DNA from: Shewanella sp. Choline-02u-19
Lineage (GTDB): Bacteria; Pseudomonadota; Gammaproteobacteria; Enterobacterales; Shewanellaceae
Assembly: GCF_002836205.1 (NCBI RefSeq)
Contig: NZ_PJBE01000013.1
Coordinates: forward strand, 1,426,001 to 1,490,000
DNA length: 64,000 bases
Reading direction: 5' to 3'
Shown: piece after piece, positions 27,512 through 35,036 of the stretch
Numbering within the stretch: the stretch's first letter is position 1
How the letters are laid out: every line of letters starts with the position of its first letter
Position numbers and translations under genes: made by a program
The notes under the pieces: generated by a model
Databases searched by the model: none
Told to the model about the DNA's origin: nothing
The model's input: the letters and a program-made list of their open reading frames with translations, nothing else

Positions 27512-27789
27512 AACGGTTATCTTCCTTACGTAGAAAACTGGGATCGGTGTTATTTGTACTGATCATGAGCGCATTACGGCCCCAAATTATCCCCTCAGTG
27601 TAACGAGGTTTAGAGCCTTGATAAAGCACCAATAATTGAAAACTGCGATCCAAATAAGAAAGAGCGGCTTGTTAGCCGACTAAGCGGTTAATAATGCGTC
27701 AAAGAGGTGACAATTTTATGACCTGACTTGGATTCTAAATAGGATACAGGCACAATCTTGCACAATTCGATCTTTTAGGCGGGCATAAA

Positions 27790-28548
27790 ATGCACTATAC
27801 GACCAATGGCAGCGGACCTGCTGTTATTCTCATTCATGGGCTATTTGGCGATCTTGATAATCTAAAAGCACTCGGGAAAACGTTAGAAGATAGCTTTACC
27901 GTCGTTCGAGTCGATGTCGTCAACCATGGCAATAGTGAACATGTCTCCTCAATGACCTATCAAACGTTAGCTGACGATGTGAAACAGCTACTCAGCACGC
28001 TCAACATAAACGAAGCAATATTAGTCGGACACTCTATGGGCGGTAAAATAGCGATGGCAACTGCCCTTCTCTATCCAGAATGTGTGACCAAGCTTGTTGT
28101 GGCTGATATTGCCCCCGTTGCCTACAACAGTCGTCATGATAAGGTTTTTAATGCACTTGAAACTATGCCATTAACCGAGATCAACGATAGGCGTGATGCA
28201 CTAACCCATATGCGTAGCCTTGATATCGATGAAGGCACTGCGCAGTTCTTACTTAAGTCACTTAAACGCAGTGACCATGGCTTTGAATGGAAGATGAATT
28301 TAGCAGGGTTAAAACAAAGCTATAACGACATCATTGGCTGGCCAACGTTCACAACTCAGTATACCGGTCCATGCCTATTAATACGCGGCGGCGACTCAGA
28401 CTACGTCACATCCGCTCATAGAAGCGCTATAATTGAGCAATTCCCTACCATAAAAGCAAAAACAATTGAGGGTACGGGGCATTGGCTACATGCTCAAAAA
28501 ACTAGCATTTTTAACCGTATAGTAAAAGATTTCCTCGTGAGTAATTGA
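27790..28548 (+). CDS. ybfF: Alpha/beta-hydrolase esterase YbfF
   Basis: Alpha/beta-fold esterase of 252 residues. HGLFGDLDNLKALG forms the oxyanion-hole region, the nucleophile elbow is VGHSMGGKIA (Ser), and the catalytic His lies in GTGHWLHAQK near the C-terminus. E. coli YbfF acts on short-chain and acyl-CoA esters in vitro; the physiological substrate is uncertain. It is divergent from seqA across 278 nt that hold no further gene and no clear hairpin. Confidence 0.9.
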   Translation: MHYTTNGSGPAVILIHGLFGDLDNLKALGKTLEDSFTVVRVDVVNHGNSEHVSSMTYQTLADDVKQLLSTLNINEAILVGHSMGGKIAMATALLYPECVTKLVVADIAPVAYNSRHDKVFNALETMPLTEINDRRDALTHMRSLDIDEGTAQFLLKSLKRSDHGFEWKMNLAGLKQSYNDIIGWPTFTTQYTGPCLLIRGGDSDYVTSAHRSAIIEQFPTIKAKTIEGTGHWLHAQKTSIFNRIVKDFLVSN

Positions 28549-28644
28549 TAAAAATTTACTGCCAATAAGATGTAAATCGTCTAGCCGCTTTACCACTTAT
28601 ATGGTATATTCCCGCCACTTTTTTTTGGCCAGAAGGAATGGTAG

Positions 28645-28866
28645 ATGTTAATGCAACATATGGAGCAAATTGAGGCGTTAGGCCTAAACTTGTTTTTTGC
28701 AGCCATTTTCTTCTTTATTGGTATGGCCATTCACGATGTACTTAAACAGGGTAAAGTGCCTCTGTTTGGTCGACGTATCGTTTGGTTAGTTTTATTTCTC
28801 GGCTGTGCCGGGTTTATCGCAAAAGGGATTATACAGATGACCTGGGAAGGTTCAGGCATCGGTTAA
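28645..28866 (+). CDS. Small membrane protein, DUF2788 family
   Basis: 73 residues with two hydrophobic segments (about 13-30 and 45-63) joined by a basic loop, and the conserved HDVLKQGKVPLFGRRIVW block of DUF2788. AGGAATGG precedes the ATG. It ends 10 nt before ybfE, suggesting co-transcription with ybfE and perhaps fldA. No function is known for this family. Confidence 0.85.
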   Translation: MLMQHMEQIEALGLNLFFAAIFFFIGMAIHDVLKQGKVPLFGRRIVWLVLFLGCAGFIAKGIIQMTWEGSGIG

Positions 28867-28876
28867 ATTGGACTCA

Positions 28877-29149
28877 ATGGCAAAAGAAACATCAGACAGA
28901 ACCACCATTGATCTGTTCGCAACAGAACAACGACGTGGTCGTCCTCGTAGCAATCCATTGCCGCGGGACCAGCAGCTAAAAATTAATAAAAGAAACCAAA
29001 TCCAACGTGACCGAGCTAACGGTTTAAAGCGAATAGAGCTAAAGGTGTCACAAGATTTGTATGACGCCTTGAATGAACAGGCAATGGCCAGTAATATTAG
29101 CCGCAGTCAGTTAATTGAATTAATACTGCAAAAGCAAGTCAGTAATTGA
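28877..29149 (+). CDS. ybfE: YbfE-family small DNA-binding-like protein
   Basis: 90 residues. The basic N-terminal half carries an AT-hook-like RRGRPRSNP, and the C-terminal half (RIELKVSQDLYDALNEQAM...ISRSQLIELIL) looks like a ribbon-helix-helix fold. It matches E. coli YbfE, a LexA-regulated gene of unknown function next to fldA. I see no CTGT-N8-ACAG LexA box in front of it or of the DUF2788 gene. A TTG at 28868 would add three residues; the ATG at 28877 is preferred. Confidence 0.8.
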   Translation: MAKETSDRTTIDLFATEQRRGRPRSNPLPRDQQLKINKRNQIQRDRANGLKRIELKVSQDLYDALNEQAMASNISRSQLIELILQKQVSN

Positions 29150-29201
29150 GCGCTTTTACAGCACGCATACTTTAAAGTGAACTAGACATAAAGGAACAAC
29201 A

Positions 29202-29729
29202 ATGGCTACAGTAGGTCTTTTTTTCGGGTCTGATACAGGCAACACCGAAGCCGTCGCCAAAATGATCCAGAAAAAACTGGGTAAAAAAATGGTTGAGGTG
29301 AAAGATATCGCCAAAAGTACCAAAGAACAGATAGCAGAGTATGATCTGCTTCTTTTCGGGATCCCAACTTGGTATTACGGTGAAGCACAATGTGACTGGG
29401 ACGATTTTTTCCCAGAACTTGAGCAAGTAAACTTTGAAGATAAGTTAGTCGCTATTTTCGGTTGCGGTGACCAAGAGGATTACGCTGAGTATTTTCTCGA
29501 TGCCATGGGCATGGTTAACGAAATCGTCGAAGGCCGTGGTGGTATTGTCATTGGTCATTGGCCAACAGAAAGCTACGACTTTGAAGCCTCGAAAGGCTTA
29601 GCGGATCCTAAGCACTTTGTCGGTTTAGGCATTGATGAAGACCGTCAACCTGAACTTACCGAAGAGCGAGTAGATGCTTGGGTTAAACAGATCTATGAAG
29701 AGATGTGTTTAGCTGAACTAGCAGATTAA
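29202..29729 (+). CDS. fldA: Flavodoxin FldA
   Basis: Low-potential FMN electron carrier of 175 residues, long-chain type. The FMN phosphate loop is FGSDTGNTEAVA, with flavin-stacking loops around IPTWYYGEAQCDWDD and FGCGDQEDYAEYF. AAAGGA lies 6 nt upstream of the ATG. In E. coli fur follows fldA; here a terminator and earP follow instead, so no fur is linked in this window. Confidence 0.96.
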   Translation: MATVGLFFGSDTGNTEAVAKMIQKKLGKKMVEVKDIAKSTKEQIAEYDLLLFGIPTWYYGEAQCDWDDFFPELEQVNFEDKLVAIFGCGDQEDYAEYFLDAMGMVNEIVEGRGGIVIGHWPTESYDFEASKGLADPKHFVGLGIDEDRQPELTEERVDAWVKQIYEEMCLAELAD

Positions 29730-29760
29730 TAAACGCTTAAGTTTATTCATCTCTAGCAAC

Positions 29761-29788
29761 AAAAAAACGGCATTTATGCCGTTTTTTC
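29761..29788 (+). terminator. Intrinsic terminator of fldA
   Basis: A symmetric hairpin has CGGCAT/ATGCCG at its core, extended by A/T pairs, with a 2-nt loop and six T on the plus strand, 31 nt after the fldA stop. Confidence 0.9.
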
Positions 29789-29837
29789 GTATTTAAAGAT
29801 AAATGTCAGCCGTTTAACTAACCAAGGTAGCGAAGCA

Positions 29838-31046
29838 TTGACTCATTACGCATTAAAGCCTGTAAAAACGACAACTCAGTGGGATATCTTTTGCTGTGTT
29901 GTCGACAACTATGGTGATATAGGGGTCACTTGGCGACTCGCTAAGCAACTGACAAAAGAATATCAAATCAATATCACCTTATGGGTTGATGACTTAAACA
30001 GTTTTTCACACATTTTGCCACCGTTAGATCCAAGTCTTAACAGCCAGAAACATGATGGTGTGCGCATCAACTTATGGTCTGAGCCTCTCCCGGTAAACTA
30101 TAACGCTGCAGATGTAGTCATTGAGGCATTCGCCTGTAATTTGCCTAACGCAGTTGTGCAAGCGATGCATGCCCAGCATGAAGCCCATAAGCAAGATACC
30201 AGCGTCCCTAAAGCACCTGTATGGTTAAATTTAGAGTACTTAAGTGCTGAGTCTTGGGTCGAAGGTTGTCATGGCCTACCCTCTATGCAAAATAACGGCC
30301 TCAAAAAGTACTTTTACTTCCCTGGATTTACGGGTAACACTGGTGGTTTGATTTGCGAAAAGGACACTTTAGATCAGCGGAATGTATGGCAATCGAATCT
30401 GGACTTTCGACACCAGTTGTTCAACAAGCTTGGCCTCAATAATATTGACGATAACGACACAGTGATCAGTGTATTCAGCTATGAGACCTCTGCCCTACTT
30501 CGTTTATGCAAGTTATGGATGCAGTCAGATAATCGAATACATGCGTTGATCCCCAAAGGACGAAGTTTAAACAGTCTACAATCACTGCTACCTTGTGCTA
30601 TCAATGACCTCAACGTAGGCCAACAAGTGGTGCATGGTAATCTTACTATTCATATTTTGCCCATGACAGATCAGCAAGGCTACGATCAACTGTTGTGGAG
30701 CTGTGACGTGAATATTGTTCGCGGTGAAGACTCCTTTTTACGAGCACAATGGGCAGGGAAACCGTTTATTTGGCATATTTATCCTCAAGAGGATGATTAC
30801 CATCTGGTAAAATTAGCCGCCTTTATGGATAGCTATTGTGATAATCTCAGCCCACAAGCGAGCAATATCTACCGTTCACTCAATATCGCTTTTAATAAAG
30901 AGCAAGCTGACACTGCCGCTCAAGAGTGGCAAAACCTAGATTTAATCCAGCCAGAGATGTCACTTCACGCACAACAATGGCCAATTTACATATTAAATGA
31001 CGCAGATCTTGCTTCTCGACTAGTTCAATTCGTCAAAAATAGCTAA
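29838..31046 (+). CDS. earP: EF-P arginine rhamnosyltransferase EarP
   Basis: Inverting GT-B glycosyltransferase that moves rhamnose from TDP-rhamnose to Arg32 of EF-P, needed to relieve ribosome stalling at polyproline. It is 402 residues. The N-terminal WDIFCCVVDNYGDIGVTW contains the conserved Asp pair (D23, D27), and RGEDSFLRAQWAGKPFIWHI is the C-terminal nucleotide-sugar-binding signature with the essential Glu. The start is TTG at 29838 with AAGG about 10 nt upstream; no ATG exists before the conserved block. Its substrate gene efp follows 45 nt downstream. Confidence 0.93.
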   Translation: MTHYALKPVKTTTQWDIFCCVVDNYGDIGVTWRLAKQLTKEYQINITLWVDDLNSFSHILPPLDPSLNSQKHDGVRINLWSEPLPVNYNAADVVIEAFACNLPNAVVQAMHAQHEAHKQDTSVPKAPVWLNLEYLSAESWVEGCHGLPSMQNNGLKKYFYFPGFTGNTGGLICEKDTLDQRNVWQSNLDFRHQLFNKLGLNNIDDNDTVISVFSYETSALLRLCKLWMQSDNRIHALIPKGRSLNSLQSLLPCAINDLNVGQQVVHGNLTIHILPMTDQQGYDQLLWSCDVNIVRGEDSFLRAQWAGKPFIWHIYPQEDDYHLVKLAAFMDSYCDNLSPQASNIYRSLNIAFNKEQADTAAQEWQNLDLIQPEMSLHAQQWPIYILNDADLASRLVQFVKNS

Positions 31047-31091
31047 GATACTGCGTTGAAATAGAAAAAACCAAAAATAGGAAATAGTGTA

Positions 31092-31652
31092 ATGAAAACT
31101 GCTCATGAAATCCGTCCTGGTAACGTGATCATGTTAGATGGCAGCCCATGGGTTGTACTTAAGACTGAAACAACTCGATCTGGCCGTAACGCTGCTATCG
31201 TAAAATTAAAGCTTAAGAGCGTTTTGCTTGATTCGACGACTGAAACAACGTTCAAAGGTGAAGATAAGTTAGATGACATCATTCTTGAACGTCTTGACTG
31301 TACTTATTCATACTTTGCCGATCCTATGTATGTGTTTATGGATGCTGAATATAACCAGTATGACGTAGAAGCAGAAAACTTAGGTGATGCAGCAGCTTAT
31401 ATCGTTGACGGTATGGAAGATATTTGTCAGGTTACTTTCTATGAAGAGAAAGCTATCTCTGTAGAGCTGCCTATTACTGTTAGTCGTGAAGTTACCTATA
31501 CAGAGCCTTCAGCTCGTGGTGACACTTCAGGTAAAGTAATGAAGCCTGCAACTATCGCAGGTGGAAGCACTCTGAGTGTTGCTGATTTCGTTAAAACTGG
31601 CGATATGATCGAAATTGATACTCGCACTAACGAATTTAAGAAACGCGTTTAA
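31092..31652 (+). CDS. efp: Elongation factor P (arginine-32 type)
   Basis: Translation factor that promotes peptide bonds between consecutive prolines. It is 186 residues with an N-terminal KOW-like domain and two OB domains. The modification loop reads TTRSGRNAA, placing Arg at position 32 instead of the lysine of E. coli-type EF-P; Arg32 is the known rhamnosylation site in the EarP group. This agrees with earP immediately upstream. An intrinsic terminator follows 22 nt downstream. Confidence 0.96.
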   Translation: MKTAHEIRPGNVIMLDGSPWVVLKTETTRSGRNAAIVKLKLKSVLLDSTTETTFKGEDKLDDIILERLDCTYSYFADPMYVFMDAEYNQYDVEAENLGDAAAYIVDGMEDICQVTFYEEKAISVELPITVSREVTYTEPSARGDTSGKVMKPATIAGGSTLSVADFVKTGDMIEIDTRTNEFKKRV

Positions 31653-31674
31653 TCTCAATTCGTGTCTCTGAGAA

Positions 31675-31700
31675 AGCCAGCCTTCAGGTTGGCTTTTTTA
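31675..31700 (+). terminator. Intrinsic terminator of efp
   Basis: An 8-bp stem (AGCCAGCC/GGTTGGCT, one G-U pair) with loop TTCA is followed by six T on the plus strand. Confidence 0.9.
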
Positions 31701-32045
31701 TTACTTTTGATCTCACAAAATCAACATCAAAAAACCAATTAATACACTTCTTAGATATGTTCTCCACGCCTCACAGACCCGCGACCGAATCAATTGATCT
31801 TTTATTGATGTTGATCAACTAGCGAATAACCCAGTCAACCACGCACAAAGAAGAGACTTACACCACAATTGCAACTAATGGCAGTGTATGATGCTTAATA
31901 GCATTCTAAAGCACGGTGCTCACGGTAGATCACACTATTTAAGCTAGGATTTAAGGCTATCTTTGTCTAATCATTTTAGCTATTGTTCACTCAACTTACG
32001 TCTTTACTACAATAGACTCATTTTTAAAGCATTTTCGAGGTTTAG
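31701..32045. other. Intergenic region upstream of alaA
   Basis: About 345 nt without an open frame that looks coding. The only recognisable signal is the FNR-type palindrome at 31805-31818. The final 15 nt hold the alaA ribosome-binding site (GAGG, 7 nt before the ATG). Confidence 0.7.
31805..31818. promoter_or_regulatory. Perfect FNR/EtrA-type site (TTGAT-N4-ATCAA)
   Basis: TTGATGTTGATCAA fits both half-sites of the FNR consensus exactly; EtrA is the Shewanella FNR homologue. Its centre is about 234 nt upstream of the alaA start. The only downstream plus-strand gene is alaA, so if active it would control alaA or an unseen RNA. A chance match is possible. Confidence 0.5.
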
Positions 32046-33260
32046 ATGCGCCCAATTATCAAATCCACCAAATTGGACTCTGTTTGCTACGACATTCGTG
32101 GTCCAGTCCATAAAGAAGCGAGAAGATTAGAGGACGAAGGTCATAGGATCTTAAAACTCAATATCGGCAATCCAGCGCCTTTTGGATTTGAAGCACCCGA
32201 AGAAATCGTCCGCGATGTGATTTTAAACTTGCCTAGTGCGCAAGGCTATTGCGAGTCTAAAGGGCTATTTTCGGCACGAAAAGCGATTGTTCAACATTAT
32301 CAATCTCAAGGGATCCTTGGCGTCGACATTGAAGATATCTATATCGGTAATGGAGTGTCAGAACTTATCGTAATGGCAATGCAGGGTCTCCTCAATAGTG
32401 ATGACGAGGTACTTGTTCCCTCACCCGATTATCCGCTTTGGACCGCCGCCGTGCATCTGTCAGGTGGTAAAGCGCAGCATTATCGTTGTGATGAAGAGTC
32501 CGGCTGGTTTCCTGATATTGACGATATAAAAAGCAAAATCACCCCACGTACACGTGGCATTGTGCTTATCAACCCCAATAACCCTACTGGCGCGGTTTAT
32601 TCAAAAGAACTTATTCTTGAAGTCATCGAGTTGTGTCGACTACATGATATGATTTTATTTAGCGATGAGATCTATGACAAAATTTTGTATGACGAGGCCG
32701 TGCATATACCTGCTGCGAGTTTATCGGATGACATCCTGACGGTGACCTTTAATGGCCTTTCTAAAGTTTATCGCGCCGCAGGTTTTCGAGTCGGTTGGAT
32801 GATGCTTACCGGCAACTTAAAATCGGCAAAAAGCTATATTGAAGGCTTAGATATGCTCGCCTCAATGCGCCTCTGCGCCAACGTACCGAATCAACATGCT
32901 ATCCAGACGGCTTTAGGCGGATATCAGAGTATTCAAGAGTTAGTACAACCGGGTGGACGTTTGTGTGTCCAACGAGATGCTTGTGTCGAAATGCTCAATC
33001 AAATCCCTGGCGTCAGCGTGGTTAAGCCAAAAGGTGCGTTATATGCATTTGCCAAGTTGGATCAGAAGAAGTTCAATTTACGGGATGACGAACGACTAGT
33101 GCTCGACCTTTTAAAAGAGAAGAAAATACTCTTGGTGCAAGGCACAGCGTTTAACTGGCCAGAGCCTGACCATCTTAGGGTCGTCTTTTTACCCTACAAG
33201 GATGAACTTACAAAGGCCTTAGGTGAAGTTGGTGAGTTCCTTGAAGGATACAAGCAATAA
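32046..33260 (+). CDS. alaA: Glutamate-pyruvate aminotransferase AlaA
   Basis: PLP-dependent class I aminotransferase making alanine from pyruvate and glutamate. It is 404 residues, with N-terminal IRGPVHKEARRLEDEGHRIL and the PLP-contacting NPNNPTGAVYS and SDEIYDKILYD. The Schiff-base Lys240 is in NGLSKVYRAAGFRVGW, and the C-terminal RVVFLP carries the carboxylate-binding Arg. It matches E. coli AlaA (YfbQ), which sits next to yfbR; here two GTPase genes intervene. Confidence 0.95.
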   Translation: MRPIIKSTKLDSVCYDIRGPVHKEARRLEDEGHRILKLNIGNPAPFGFEAPEEIVRDVILNLPSAQGYCESKGLFSARKAIVQHYQSQGILGVDIEDIYIGNGVSELIVMAMQGLLNSDDEVLVPSPDYPLWTAAVHLSGGKAQHYRCDEESGWFPDIDDIKSKITPRTRGIVLINPNNPTGAVYSKELILEVIELCRLHDMILFSDEIYDKILYDEAVHIPAASLSDDILTVTFNGLSKVYRAAGFRVGWMMLTGNLKSAKSYIEGLDMLASMRLCANVPNQHAIQTALGGYQSIQELVQPGGRLCVQRDACVEMLNQIPGVSVVKPKGALYAFAKLDQKKFNLRDDERLVLDLLKEKKILLVQGTAFNWPEPDHLRVVFLPYKDELTKALGEVGEFLEGYKQ

Positions 33261-33283
33261 CCTTTTAAAAAGAGGCTTAACAC

Positions 33284-33322
33284 TTAAACGACCTCTGGGT
33301 CGTTTTTTAGTATTAAGCCTAT
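33284..33322. repeat. Left copy of a 39-bp imperfect direct repeat flanking the GTPase pair; contains the alaA terminator
   Basis: Aligned with 37659-37697 without gaps, 31 of 39 positions match, including bases outside the hairpin stem (TTAAACGAC, GGGTCGTTT, TTAAG and CTAT blocks). This copy includes the alaA terminator. It may mark the boundary of the inserted two-gene module. Confidence 0.6.
33286..33308 (+). terminator. Intrinsic terminator of alaA
   Basis: AAACGACC/GGTCGTTT form an 8-bp stem with a 4-nt loop, followed by T residues on the plus strand, 25 nt after the alaA stop. It lies between the convergent alaA and LeoA-like genes. Confidence 0.85.
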
Positions 33323-33339
33323 ATTAACGTGCTGAACGT

Positions 33340-35034
33340 TTAAACAACTGAAAATTCAGCTTCAATAATCTCTCCCTGTTCACGCCATTGCTTGAATTTG
33401 GCCCTTTTCGCGGTTTGTTGTGAAATGCATTGACACAAATCATCCATCGAACTTATTAGCGAGATTTGACTAGGAAAGAAATTGGCAATAAAGCTGCCAC
33501 TGTTTATGAGTGCTAATAGCTCTTTACGCTGACCTTCAAAGTTATCTACCATTTCAGTAATCGCAACTTCAAAGGCCTGCTGGCGCTTATGTTCATTCCA
33601 TGAGTTCCAAGCTTCAAGTGCCACCCCAACAAAAGCTAACGCACCATTAATGCCCTTGGCTAAGTTAACGGCGCCCCAAGGTTTAAATTTCAACATACCG
33701 GCAAGATCAATACCCACCATTTTCCCTGCTGCGCTCAATCCGTCACGGGCTGCTAGGATACTCTGATTATTAATGAAACTCCCTTTCACAAGGTAATTAA
33801 CGCCTTGCTTACCCATCAGCATCACAGTATCGTTGTAGTGCTTAACTTCGTTTTGAAAGTTATTTTGAAGCTGAGTTAACTCGCCAGATAAGGCATTGAT
33901 TTGACTTTCTATTTCGTTTTGAACCCGAGTGTTTAACATCACCCCTTCATTGCCAACTTCTCTCTCGAAGAAATCGTTAAATGTATTCAGATCTGTCCCT
34001 TTTACCTGAATAATCAAGTCACCAAAGTAGTTTATCACAAAGTTACGTAAGCCAATTTGAACTTCAATAATTCGAGTGTTCGCCAAACTAATCTGTTTTT
34101 CAAGGCGTATATTCATGGTATTCAGACGAGCAAGCTCTTCACCAATTTTTTCGTCGTTTTCTACCGCCTTCGGCAACTGACGACCGAGTACATCACGGAT
34201 TATGCTATTTTTAGCCTCTAGCGCAACTGACATTTGGCCGCCATTTTCACGCACCTTCTCTACCGTTGCTTGCTGAAGTTTTTCGATATGAGACAATGCC
34301 TTAAACTTTTCAACATTTTCTAGCCAGTATTCCGTTCCCATATCAAATGGGTTAGCAGCCACTGCCACAACCGTAATCAGCTCTTCTTCAGTTAACGTAA
34401 TTGCGTCATTTAACCTTTCTATGACGTTTTGCTGCTTTATCTCTAGATTAGTCCTGTAATCCCACTCACTCTCAACGTCAGCGACTTCATCGAAGCGGCT
34501 TAAAACAAACACCGTCCTAGAAAGAAGCTTTAAATCACGAAACAACCAGTTAAGATCATCGTGATGGCTCGCCTTAATAGGATTAGTCGAGTTCATCACA
34601 TAAAGCACAAGGTGCGCCTCACTGACATACTTCTTTGTGATGTCTTTATACATTTCGATTTGTGATGAATCCGCGTTTAGCTTTTCTTTAAAACCAAACA
34701 GGCCTGGTGTGTCTATAAGCTCACAATTATCATCTAAATCATAAACCTTAACCGCATCAGATGATTCTTGATGGCTGATATTCATACTTTCGCTGTCTAA
34801 CTTTTCCATCCAAGCCGCAGCAATTGAAGTCTTACCCTCAGAAAAACCGCCAACTAAGGCGATCTTTAGCTTACCTTGGTCAACAGTGCTTAAGGCATGC
34901 TCAAGTTTAGCGGTAAGGTTTGCATCAATGTCAGCCCCTGCGTCTACACCCAATTGTAAGAACGTAACTAATTTTTCAAGTAAAGTACGAGCCTGTTGCT
35001 TGCTTGACTCAAATTCATTTATAGTTTCAATCAT
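33340..35034 (-). CDS. leoA: Dynamin-like GTPase, LeoA-like (putative Eleos antiphage component)
   Basis: 564 residues. GTPase motifs: P-loop GGFSEGKTS (62-70), G3 LIDTPGLFGF (Asp108) and a G4-like SRFDE (179-183). Next comes a long helical region (about 290-400) and a weakly hydrophobic segment near residues 450-500 that could serve as a lipid-binding paddle. Size and P-loop context resemble LeoA, a bacterial dynamin of enterotoxigenic E. coli. A longer frame opens at 35058, but the ATG at 35034, 2 nt past the upstream stop with GGAG 8 nt before it, is clearly better. The tight pair suggests equal production and a joint complex. The function assignment is inference from family resemblance. 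Confidence 0.75.
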   Translation of the reverse strand: MIETINEFESSKQQARTLLEKLVTFLQLGVDAGADIDANLTAKLEHALSTVDQGKLKIALVGGFSEGKTSIAAAWMEKLDSESMNISHQESSDAVKVYDLDDNCELIDTPGLFGFKEKLNADSSQIEMYKDITKKYVSEAHLVLYVMNSTNPIKASHHDDLNWLFRDLKLLSRTVFVLSRFDEVADVESEWDYRTNLEIKQQNVIERLNDAITLTEEELITVVAVAANPFDMGTEYWLENVEKFKALSHIEKLQQATVEKVRENGGQMSVALEAKNSIIRDVLGRQLPKAVENDEKIGEELARLNTMNIRLEKQISLANTRIIEVQIGLRNFVINYFGDLIIQVKGTDLNTFNDFFEREVGNEGVMLNTRVQNEIESQINALSGELTQLQNNFQNEVKHYNDTVMLMGKQGVNYLVKGSFINNQSILAARDGLSAAGKMVGIDLAGMLKFKPWGAVNLAKGINGALAFVGVALEAWNSWNEHKRQQAFEVAITEMVDNFEGQRKELLALINSGSFIANFFPSQISLISSMDDLCQCISQQTAKRAKFKQWREQGEIIEAEFSVV

Positions 35035-35036
35035 TG

